Shown: positions 44,853 to 52,197 of the stretch, piece by piece
How the letters are laid out: each line of letters opens with the position of its first letter
How positions within the stretch are numbered: the stretch's first letter is position 1
NCBI RefSeq assembly: GCF_900102545.1
Contig: NZ_FNBN01000014.1
Coordinates: forward strand, 54,662-118,661
From: Chitinophaga filiformis
GTDB taxonomy: Bacteria; Bacteroidota; Bacteroidia; Chitinophagales; Chitinophagaceae
Length of the DNA stretch: 64,000 nt
Direction of reading: 5' to 3'
Made by a program: the position numbers and the translations under genes
Notes under the pieces: generated by a model
Databases searched by the model: none
The model's input: only the letters and a program-made list of their open reading frames with translations
What the model was told of the DNA's origin: nothing

Positions 44853-46562
44853 TTAATTGATCTGGAAACGTGTGATAAAGGGTACTTCAAATTTGACCTT
44901 GCTCTTTAGTATCTTCAGTACCTGTCTGATGGTGCCATTGCTTTGCTGGTAGATCTCTTTAGCCAGTGTGGCATTCAGGCCTATTCTGGCTAACTGGGGC
45001 TGTGATTCCAGCCATCTTTCAAGGTCTGCTTCCGTCATTCTGTCTACGGGCGTCAACACCTGCAGACAATCATTAAATCGGCCTTTCTGTTTAAGTTGAG
45101 ACACCGCCTGTGTAAAAGTCTTCATCCTGTCTTCATTCAGCATCTCCATTTCGTCGATCAGGAAGAACAGCACCTTGTGTGTCCATTGCTGCATCTGCGT
45201 GATTAGCTTTAACTCTGCGATGCAGCTGTCCCAGTAGCGCCAGAATTCATCGAGCGTTACTTCCAGGCGACTCAGGTCTTTATTGCTGCATATTATCTTG
45301 AAAACGATGTCCTGGTGAGCAATGCCTACACCTCCGCAGAATTTATCCCTGATCAGGTATTTTATGATCTCTTTTTTATCCTGTTCCCGGATGTTATCGG
45401 CATTGATCGTCTTTAGATCCAACCACTTTATCAGTGCTATCCAGAACTCGTCGTAGAAAGAGGAAGCTGGATCAAAGGGGAAGGTAAGCTGGCTATTTTC
45501 GTAGACTTTGTTTTCAAATAACAGGTGATAATACAACAGATCCAGTACGCTGTCGCGATCGCCTGTCATCACCAGTCCACCAATAGGTTTGCCCTCCATC
45601 TTAAACACATTGCGCTGGTTTCTGTAATTGAGTGCCTTTAACGCCGATTCAAACACTGACTGATCTTCTTTCTGGATCTCATCAGCTGTTTTTGCCATGC
45701 TGGTTTGTATAATAGTTGTCTTTAAAGACCGGGCTTCATCCAGCTTCTTTTTTAAGTCTTCTGTCTTTTTCCTGCTTTCTTCGAATAACTCCGGATCTTC
45801 TTTCACCAGCACCATCGTCCGTTCTGCCTTTTCTAATTCTTTTTCAAGTTTTTGAATCAGGGCCTCATTTTCTGTCCACAGAACCTGTGACCTCATCCTT
45901 ATATTGGTGATACTCGCGTTCAATATCTCGGCATTCTTTGTAAATAATCCCCAGGCAAACTTTCCTGGTTCATCCAGGGCCTTCAGCTCTTCGTCCATTT
46001 CGGCGACCCGCTTTTTTGACGCGCCTTTTTTCTCTACACAACTTGTCTCATAGTCTGCATACAGGTAATTATATGCTTCCTGCAAGGATCTTCTCTGAAC
46101 AACGAAGTGTTCGTAAAAGGACAGGGATATCTTAGCCGCTGTTTCGTCGTAAACGTCCGTCCGTGTGGCGATGATCGCTTCAACACCGGTCTGTTCAAGT
46201 ATATCTTTGACAAGGGTGGCGGTGCTGCATGCGTTAAGAAAAAGCACCTTAATGGCACTATTGTTAGTGAGTATGGCAGACAACGCTAATGCACTCTGTG
46301 TTTTGCCATCTTCCAGGTAAAGTCCTATGTGACTGGCATGACCACTGAAATGGAAAAAGCAGGGCTCCTGCGGGCGATACTTTTCAAAGTTCCTGATGAT
46401 ATCAGGACCGGTGGCTTTAAGTATCCTGTGGAAGCCCAATACATTGTTGGAGCGTTCATATGCCAGCAGAGAGTCGATCTTTTCTTCCTCATCGGCAATG
46501 AATTTCAGATTCCCGACAGGATCAGCGAAAGCGAAAATGAAATATGGAGAGATATCAGGCAT
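44853..46562 (-). CDS. CHAT-family protease fused to a coiled coil and inactive STAND-like domain
   Basis: 569 residues. CHAT/caspase-like peptidase domain (about 1-210) with both catalytic residues: FFHFSGHASH (His75) and VLFLNACST (Cys112). A charged coiled coil spans about 225-290. The C-terminal domain (about 315-560) has P-loop NTPase traces: MEGKPIGGLVMTGDRDSVLD lacks the GKT/S lysine, while VLFFLIDEMEML resembles Walker B, as in inactive STAND (iSTAND) domains. It is the only cassette protein with an intact protease dyad, so it is the probable effector, cleaving a host or self protein when triggered. First intact gene of the operon. Confidence 0.82.
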   Translation of the reverse strand: MPDISPYFIFAFADPVGNLKFIADEEEKIDSLLAYERSNNVLGFHRILKATGPDIIRNFEKYRPQEPCFFHFSGHASHIGLYLEDGKTQSALALSAILTNNSAIKVLFLNACSTATLVKDILEQTGVEAIIATRTDVYDETAAKISLSFYEHFVVQRRSLQEAYNYLYADYETSCVEKKGASKKRVAEMDEELKALDEPGKFAWGLFTKNAEILNASITNIRMRSQVLWTENEALIQKLEKELEKAERTMVLVKEDPELFEESRKKTEDLKKKLDEARSLKTTIIQTSMAKTADEIQKEDQSVFESALKALNYRNQRNVFKMEGKPIGGLVMTGDRDSVLDLLYYHLLFENKVYENSQLTFPFDPASSFYDEFWIALIKWLDLKTINADNIREQDKKEIIKYLIRDKFCGGVGIAHQDIVFKIICSNKDLSRLEVTLDEFWRYWDSCIAELKLITQMQQWTHKVLFFLIDEMEMLNEDRMKTFTQAVSQLKQKGRFNDCLQVLTPVDRMTEADLERWLESQPQLARIGLNATLAKEIYQQSNGTIRQVLKILKSKVKFEVPFITRFQIN

Positions 46563-46612
46563 TTGAAGCGATAGCTTGTAAAGGCTTAAAATAGTTTACT
46601 GGTCCTGGGAAG

Positions 46613-46753
46613 CTAAATGGTCATTCTTCTGGCATACCATTCCTGGTCAAAGTGTTCATCTTCCATTTCTATTACGGCACCACTCAAGGGATTAATACTG
46701 GTGTCCGGATGGTATTGATTGATACCAATCAGCAAGGCATAAATACTTGACAT
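46613..46753 (-). pseudogene. Truncated caspase-like (peptidase C14) gene remnant
   Basis: 46 codons: MSSIYALLIGINQYHPDTSI then NPLSGAV, the typical start of bacterial caspase-like proteases, joined directly to an unrelated-looking tail (EDEHFDQEWYARRMTI, stop). No His or Cys region follows. It lies 50 bp upstream of the CHAT gene on the same strand. Either a decayed first gene of the cassette with an internal deletion, or a short leader-like peptide; I favour decay. Confidence 0.6.
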
Positions 46754-46780
46754 GCTTTGGGGTGTTATACCTTTAAATTA

Positions 46781-46812
46781 GGCTATTCCAGACAAAATAA
46801 CAAGTAATAGCC
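46781..46812. repeat. Inverted repeat upstream of the cassette
   Basis: GGCTATT (46781-46787) and AATAGCC (46806-46812) flank an AT-rich 18-bp core that contains a near -7 box (TTATTTTG on the minus strand). It could be an operator over the cassette promoter. Confidence 0.4.
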
Positions 46813-46849
46813 CATATTGGGGGAAGCGGCAGGAGAGGGGATCTGGCTA

Positions 46850-46890
46850 TAAAAAGAAAAAGGGCAAGGTTCCCTGAAGTCCCTTGCCCT
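46850..46890 (-). terminator. Terminator of the PAP2 gene
   Basis: AGGGCAAGG / CCTTGCCCT 9-bp stem with a 12-nt loop; on the minus strand it is followed by TTTTCTTTTT. It insulates the cassette from the upstream gene. Confidence 0.85.
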
Positions 46891-46912
46891 GAAAAGTATG
46901 ATTAACCACAAA

Positions 46913-47782
46913 TTATTTCGTCAACATCAGTGACAGTCCTGCTGACTTCCACTGTGTATTATAGTTTGGCATCAGTAATATCTTTGTAGAGGAATGTTCC
47001 GGATCATGGACAAAGAGGCGCTGCATCTTAGGATAGAGCCAGTATGCTGCTTTTGTACTCAGGATACCCAGACCTGCGCCTGTTACCACGTCGCTTAACC
47101 AGTGGCGGTTGTTATAGATGCGAAGTGCTCCGGTAGTAGCAGCTACTGCGTAACCGGCTACACCATACCAGGGACTTACCTCATGATATTCCTCCCACAT
47201 GAACTGTGCACTCATAAATGCGATAGCTGTATGTCCGGAGGGGAAGGAGTTGTAAGTAGAGCCGTCGGGACGGAGTCTGTTGGTAGCACTCTTAATGGCA
47301 AAAGTACTTCCGGTGGCGATGAGCGTAGACATACCGAATAACATGGTACGATCTGCGAAGTTATGTTTGCCATGAATGCCGGCCATATTCAGTGCATATA
47401 CCGCAGCTGCAGGCACCCATTTCAGGTAGTCATCGACATTGGTGCGGAAAGTACCATGATCTTCCATGATCTCTTTCCTTGTAGACATATCCAGGGAGCG
47501 TAATTTACCGCCACCGAGTGATACGGCGCCATAGGTCATCATGGCTGTAGGAACGACGATACTTACCAGCCTTGCGCTGTAGTTCGGGATCTTGCGTTTA
47601 TAATCCAGATTAGTATTGAATACAGGAACAGGTGTCTGATCCTTCTCTGAAGTGGTGGTCGTTGGCACAACATTTGCGGCTTTTGTAGTATCCGCGTCAA
47701 TTCCAACAACCGCTGTATCCGCCGGAGCAGCATGACAAATGTATGTCGACAGTTGCAGGCTAAGCAGTAAGAACAATCTCAT
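46913..47782 (-). CDS. PAP2-family membrane phosphatase
   Basis: 289 residues with a signal peptide (ends near CHAAP) and several membrane-adjacent helices. The acid phosphatase motif triplet is present: KSATNRLRPDG (KxxxxxxRP), SFPSGHTAIAF (PSGH) and RIYNNRHWLSDVVTG (SRxxxxxHxxxD). Enzymes of this family dephosphorylate undecaprenyl diphosphate, phosphatidylglycerophosphate or related lipids. Which one is not determinable here. Confidence 0.9.
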   Translation of the reverse strand: MRLFLLLSLQLSTYICHAAPADTAVVGIDADTTKAANVVPTTTTSEKDQTPVPVFNTNLDYKRKIPNYSARLVSIVVPTAMMTYGAVSLGGGKLRSLDMSTRKEIMEDHGTFRTNVDDYLKWVPAAAVYALNMAGIHGKHNFADRTMLFGMSTLIATGSTFAIKSATNRLRPDGSTYNSFPSGHTAIAFMSAQFMWEEYHEVSPWYGVAGYAVAATTGALRIYNNRHWLSDVVTGAGLGILSTKAAYWLYPKMQRLFVHDPEHSSTKILLMPNYNTQWKSAGLSLMLTK

Positions 47783-47918
47783 ATTTGGTTTGGCAAAAAT
47801 TGTAGTATGTTAACTGGTAATAGTATGAATTTAATACAAAATTGCTAAAAGAAACTGTAGACATTCTAAAAATCCCACGTCTTTAACTATATTTTCACTT
47901 TTTTACACTTACAAATGG

Positions 47919-47926
47919 TATATTTG
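47919..47926 (+). promoter_or_regulatory. -7 box ahead of the fluoride riboswitch
   Basis: TATATTTG matches TAnnTTTG; transcription would begin at about 47931-47934, exactly at the riboswitch. Confidence 0.55.
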
Positions 47927-47933
47927 TGTTATA

Positions 47934-48007
47934 CCAGGAAATGGTGTCTTCCTGCACAAGAACCGTCTTCGCCCAATCTGACCGGGGCAAGTCTGATGGC
48001 GCCTGCA
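47934..48007 (+). promoter_or_regulatory. Fluoride riboswitch (crcB motif)
   Basis: CAGGAA / TTCCTG forms the first stem around the 8-nt loop ATGGTGTC, matching the crcB consensus loop ATGGNGTT. After AAGAACCG and a second stem, the sequence GTCTGATGGCGCC follows; GGCGCC pairs with GGTGTC of the loop (with G-T pairs), which is the diagnostic pseudoknot, and it directly follows the conserved GATG. Downstream, CCTGC can pair with GCAGG at 48027-48031, a possible switch. The adjoining CLC gene fits fluoride export. Confidence 0.83.
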
Positions 48008-48066
48008 AATAACAACCTCCTATAGAGCAGGGAGATGAAAAGAAGTTCGTATTTATTTGTAGGCTA

Positions 48067-49353
48067 ATGAAATATCTGAGGCATTCTGTTGAACAATTTA
48101 AGATCGCATACCAGCTGATCCGTTGGACCTTGATTATCATTCCTGTATCCCTTGTTGTGGGATCTCTGGTGGCTTTATTCCTTTGGTTACTGGAACAGGT
48201 GACCCATATCCGCCAGGAACATGGATGGCTGCTGTATCTTTTGCCCTTGGCCGGGGTGTTGATATACTTTCTGTATAAGAAGCTGGGTAGCAATGCGGAG
48301 GCCGGTAATAACCTCATTATGGAGGAGATCCACCAACCCGGTGGCGGCGTACCCGCGAGAATGGCTCCCCTGGTGTTAGCAACAACGATCATTACGCATC
48401 TGTTTGGAGGTTCTGCCGGAAGGGAGGGTACTGCTGTACAGATAGGAGGCAGTATGGCGCATATGCTGGCCCGCTGGATGCGTTTATCGACAGCCGATGT
48501 GCGCATGATCCTTATGACGGGGATAGCGGCAGGATTCGGCGCCGTTTTCGGTACTCCACTTACTGGAGCCGTATTCGCACTGGAAGTGCTTGCCATTGGC
48601 CTGATCCGTTATGATGCCCTGGTACCCTGCCTGATTGCTGCAGTATTTGCGGATATTGTCTGTGCTGCATGGGGCATTCAACACACCCATTACCAGATCC
48701 TCTTTGACGAAAGAAATATTATCTTCCATTTTGTACATTTTGATTTTCTGTTGTTGGCGAAAGTCATTGTATGTGGTATTGCTTTCGGCCTTGCCAGCTA
48801 TCTCTTCTCCCTTTGTATGCATAGCATCAAAGCGAATGCAAAGAAATGGATCCGGCCGGCCTGGCTGATACCGGTTGCAGGAGGACTGATTGTTATTGGC
48901 GCCTGTCACCTGCTGGGTACGAGAGACTATATCGGCCTGGGTGTGACCAGTCCTGATCCTGGTGGCGTTAGTATTGTCTCCGCTTTCAGTAACACACCTA
49001 TCTCATCCTGGGGCTGGTTATGGAAACTCCTGCTGACAGCTATTACCCTGGGTATGGGATTCAAAGGAGGAGAGGTAACGCCCTTATTCTTTATCGGCGC
49101 CACCTTAGGACATACACTGGCTGTACTTTTAGGGGCGCCGGTGGATTTGTTTGCAGGTCTCGGATTTATTGCCGTATTTGCAGGTGCCACAAATACTCCT
49201 ATTGCCTGTACTTTAATGGGCGTAGAGCTTTTTGGCACGTCACATGTATTATACTTCGCCGTAGCCTGTTTTACAGCTTATTATTTCAGTGGACATGCCG
49301 GTATCTACAGTGCGCAACGTATAGCAGTGCCAAAGAGCCATAATATTGATTAA
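48067..49353 (+). CDS. CLC-family transporter, probable fluoride/proton antiporter
   Basis: 428 residues, about ten or more hydrophobic helices. CLC filter motifs: EAGNNLIMEEIHQ in place of the chloride-type GSGIP, and GSAGREGTAVQIGG with the gating glutamate (GREGT rather than GREGP). This combination is seen in the fluoride-specific CLC clade as I recall it, and the fluoride riboswitch in the leader gives independent support. It would expel toxic F- in exchange for protons. Confidence 0.87.
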   Translation: MKYLRHSVEQFKIAYQLIRWTLIIIPVSLVVGSLVALFLWLLEQVTHIRQEHGWLLYLLPLAGVLIYFLYKKLGSNAEAGNNLIMEEIHQPGGGVPARMAPLVLATTIITHLFGGSAGREGTAVQIGGSMAHMLARWMRLSTADVRMILMTGIAAGFGAVFGTPLTGAVFALEVLAIGLIRYDALVPCLIAAVFADIVCAAWGIQHTHYQILFDERNIIFHFVHFDFLLLAKVIVCGIAFGLASYLFSLCMHSIKANAKKWIRPAWLIPVAGGLIVIGACHLLGTRDYIGLGVTSPDPGGVSIVSAFSNTPISSWGWLWKLLLTAITLGMGFKGGEVTPLFFIGATLGHTLAVLLGAPVDLFAGLGFIAVFAGATNTPIACTLMGVELFGTSHVLYFAVACFTAYYFSGHAGIYSAQRIAVPKSHNID

Positions 49354-49376
49354 CCAGACAATTTGAATTGAAAACT

Positions 49377-50327
49377 ATGAAGGCTGTAGCCGTTCCCCAG
49401 TTTAAGGCCATTCCGCAGGTAATGGAGTTACCTAAACCACAGGTAAAACCAGGGACGATCCTGGTACGTGTAGCCGCTGCTGGTATTAATCCGTTTGATT
49501 GGAAATTAATTGATGGCATCCTCGATGGAAAGATGCCGCACAATTTCCCAATGGTGCTTGGTGTTGATGGTGCAGGGACTGTTGAAGCAGTAGGGGAAGG
49601 TGTCACCCATTTCAAACAGGGTGATAAGATCTACGGACAATTTATACATTCACCCATTGGGGAAGGTTCCTATGCAGAGTATGTGGTCGTGCCTGAAAAG
49701 GCGGCTATCTCTCATGCACCTACTTCTATTTCTTTAGTGGAGGCGGCGGCCATGCCGACTGCGGGGATGACAGCGCTGCAGCTGCTGGAACGCCTCGGGC
49801 TTAAGCATGAGCAGACACTATTGCTGGTAGGTGCTACCGGTGGTGTGGGTTCTTTCATTGTGCAACTTGCGAATATGCAGGGGATCTATGTGATTGCGAC
49901 TGTCAGCGATGAGGAAGGTGCGGAACGGATGAAAAAATCAGGAGCGAAAGAGACGATCAACTATAAGAAAGTATCTGTAGAGAAAGAGGTGAAAGCGAAG
50001 TACCCTTCTGGTGTAGAAGGGTTGATAGATCTTGTGAGTCCGGCGCCGGTGTTTAAGACAATGACTTCACTCGTGAAGGTTGGTGGGGCTGCCCTGACGA
50101 CGGCGTTTGTGGCGGATAAGGAGGCGTTGAAGGCGAGGAATATTACAGGAGGGAATTTTGAGACGCAGGGAACGCCGGCGTCGTTGGATACGTTGGCGGA
50201 TGCGGTGGATAGTGGGGCGTTGAAGGTGCCGGTCGGTGTGGTGATCAGTATGGAGGAGGTGCCGGAGGCGATTGAGGTGAGTCGGAAGTTGAAGGGGAAG
50301 GGGAAAACGGTGATTAAGATTGGGTGA
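49377..50327 (+). CDS. Zinc-independent quinone oxidoreductase-like MDR protein
   Basis: 316 residues of the medium-chain dehydrogenase/reductase superfamily. GroES-like half (MKAVAVPQFKAIPQVMELP...VLGVDGAGTVEAVGEGV...) and NAD(P)H-binding Rossmann half with LLVGATGGVGSFIVQLA. Catalytic-zinc cysteine and histidine are missing, as in quinone oxidoreductases. The TTG at 49368 could start it but ATG 49377 is preferred. The last 250 bp are very C-poor and G-rich. Confidence 0.88.
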   Translation: MKAVAVPQFKAIPQVMELPKPQVKPGTILVRVAAAGINPFDWKLIDGILDGKMPHNFPMVLGVDGAGTVEAVGEGVTHFKQGDKIYGQFIHSPIGEGSYAEYVVVPEKAAISHAPTSISLVEAAAMPTAGMTALQLLERLGLKHEQTLLLVGATGGVGSFIVQLANMQGIYVIATVSDEEGAERMKKSGAKETINYKKVSVEKEVKAKYPSGVEGLIDLVSPAPVFKTMTSLVKVGGAALTTAFVADKEALKARNITGGNFETQGTPASLDTLADAVDSGALKVPVGVVISMEEVPEAIEVSRKLKGKGKTVIKIG

Positions 50328-50431
50328 GGTGCTTTGCGGAGTTGGCGCGGTTTGTTATATATGATCTTTAAGGGCGTTTGTTGCTGAGCGATTCCGGACT
50401 GACAGCGATTATGCGCCGACCTTCTGGCGTT

Positions 50432-50579
50432 GGTTTTCAGATAGGATCGCGGGCTGTACCCCTCTCGAGTCCTTACTATGTGGCTTTATCAAACGTGTTT
50501 GGCGATAGAATATTTATTAAACTCCCGTCAAGCGTATGGACGCTCTCAAGGGCTAAGGCCCGCAATCTCTATCTGAACC
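50432..50579. repeat. About 150-bp foldback element, copy 1
   Basis: Outer arms GGTTTTCAGATAG and CTATCTGAACC; inner stems GCGGGC/GCCCGC and GAG/CTC with GTCC/GGAC; loop with ATATTTATTAAAC. The copy at 63687-63836 has the same arrangement with paired base changes in the stem. Confidence 0.8.
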
Positions 50580-50639
50580 AACGCTGCGGCGGTCTCCTAA
50601 TAAATGGCAGCGCCTTGAAATTTTAGTGAGACAACCGCT

Positions 50640-50663
50640 ATCCCATGCTGAAACCGAAGCTAC
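50640..50663 (-). repeat. CGGTTTCAG-type arm
   Basis: On the minus strand GTAGCTTCGGTTTCAGCATG then GGAT. Near copies on the plus strand at 27964-27988 and 54457-54482. Confidence 0.65.
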
Positions 50664-50792
50664 CTGGCGTAATAGCGTAAAACGAAACCAGCACCAAACT
50701 ACCTCACAAAATAACGCTCATTTTTATCCAGAGAAACGCCGACCGATATCCTCGATATCCTATGTAAATAAGAGAGGTTATATGAAATAATC

Positions 50793-51734
50793 TCAATAAT
50801 CACTCGCTATACTCAGTTTCTCAACGGCTCCTGCATCCAATCCTAATTGAGTGGCTTTTATAAGATCTTCCAGTTGTTTGGTACTGGTCGCACTCACGAT
50901 GGGGGCAGTGATATCAGGGCGCTGCACCAGCCATGCGATGGCGACACTGGTGGGAGTCGTTTTGAAGTCTGCAGCTACTTCATCGAGGGTTTCGAGAATA
51001 GTTTGTCCGCGTTCATCGAGGTAGCTGGTGGCTTTTTCTCCTCTGGGACTTTTGGCTGCGTCTTCCTTGCTTCTGTATTTGCCGCTGAGGAAACCGCTCG
51101 CTAAAGAGTAGTAGCTGATTACGCCCAGTTGATATTGTTGGGTGATAGGTAAGTATTCTCTTTCAAATTTCTGACGGTCGTATAGATTGTATAGTGGTTG
51201 TAAAGATTCATACCTGGGGAAGCTGTTTTCTTCACTGGATTCCAATGATTGTAATAGCCTTTCAGGACTGAAATTGGATGCACCGATGACTCTTACTTTG
51301 CCAGCTTTTACCAGTTTGTCGTAGGTAGCCAATGTATCATCTACCGGCGTGTTTGGATCATCGTAATGAGATTGGTACAGATCTATATAATCTGTTTGCA
51401 GTCTGCGGAGAGATTCTTCTACTGTCTTTTCAATATAGGCTGGTGAGAGATCTCTTACTTTGCCGCCACCTACTTTTGTTGAGATGATCACCTGGTCACG
51501 TTTACCGCTTTTCTTCAACCATTTGCCGATGATTGTTTCAGATTCTCCGCCACTGTTGCCGGGCGCCCAATGAGAATAAGAGTCTGCGGTGTCTATCGTG
51601 TTGAATCCTGCACTTACGAAGGCATCCAGTAACGAAAAAGAGGTTGCTTCATCTGCTGTCCAGCCAAATACATTTCCGCCGAAAACTAAAGGTACTAGCT
51701 GTAGTGCTGATCTGCCTAATTGTCTTTTTTCCAT
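50793..51734 (-). CDS. Aldo/keto reductase
   Basis: 313 residues, NADPH-dependent aldo/keto reductase of the YajO/Gfo-like group. Seen: FNTIDTADSYSHW (Asp/Tyr), VIISTKVGGG (Lys), YIDLYQSHYDDPNTPVDDTL (His), GASNFSPERLLQSLE and the C-terminal cofactor segment TPTSVAIAWLVQRPDITAPIVSAT. Substrate unknown. Confidence 0.92.
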   Translation of the reverse strand: MEKRQLGRSALQLVPLVFGGNVFGWTADEATSFSLLDAFVSAGFNTIDTADSYSHWAPGNSGGESETIIGKWLKKSGKRDQVIISTKVGGGKVRDLSPAYIEKTVEESLRRLQTDYIDLYQSHYDDPNTPVDDTLATYDKLVKAGKVRVIGASNFSPERLLQSLESSEENSFPRYESLQPLYNLYDRQKFEREYLPITQQYQLGVISYYSLASGFLSGKYRSKEDAAKSPRGEKATSYLDERGQTILETLDEVAADFKTTPTSVAIAWLVQRPDITAPIVSATSTKQLEDLIKATQLGLDAGAVEKLSIASDY

Positions 51735-52197
51735 TTATGTTGATTTTTTTCGTTTATCGCGTTATGTTTTTGAACCCTGTAAGCCTCGGGCTGATTCATT
51801 CATGTTCCCGGGATTTGCGTCCCCCGCTGCGAAGACAGACGTTCCTATATGAGCATTATCGGATCTTGTTGCAAAATCGTTTTCCATAAACTGATATTTG
51901 CGCTTATATATGCACAAACACCGTGCTCCCTATATGAAGCATTATCGATGTGTTGTTATAAAATGTCTCCTGACGGAACCGATAGTATGAATGTACGAGT
52001 TTGTTGCAAAACAGATAACATAAATTTCCGTATCTTGGGCAGCTATTGCCACCTGCGCAACAATCCATTGTATCCTATATTAGCAGGCTGCGCTTGTTTC
52101 CGTATCTATTTTCAGGTGCGTTTTTTGTTGAAGGCTCCCGTACCAACAGGGAGCGGCATTGATATTAGCATAGATTTTTTGACTTAATAACTGTATT
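51735..52197. other. 463-bp intergenic region with decayed repeats
   Basis: From 51840 to 52090 there are loosely repeated units of TATATGA(A)GCATTATCG, (G)TTGTTGCAAAA and GCGCAACAAT, plus a degenerate REP hairpin (TCTCCTGACGGAACC, 51966-51980). They look related to the cluster at 6952-7080. GGCTCCCG...CGGGAGC-like complementarity near 52130-52165 could be a hairpin before the trehalose gene. No gene. Confidence 0.5.

Larger units (their letters stand above)
50328..50792. other. 465-bp intergenic region with foldback element and repeat arm
   Basis: Contains the foldback element at 50432-50579, the inverted CGGTTTCAG arm at 50640-50663 and an AGAGAGGTT motif at 50770-50778 also found in the terminators at 54.4-54.6 kb. 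No gene is convincing; a 249-bp frame over the element is an artefact of the repeat. Confidence 0.65.

Noticed and set aside
37690..46900. Prophage or integrative element
   Set aside because: No integrase, tRNA attachment site, phage structural or conjugation gene is present; only the defence-like cassette and two gene stumps.
50378..50626. 82-codon frame over foldback copy 1, and a similar 82-codon frame at 63651-63899 over copy 2
   Set aside because: Both cover the structured repeat; the frames are not conserved between the copies whereas the stems are.
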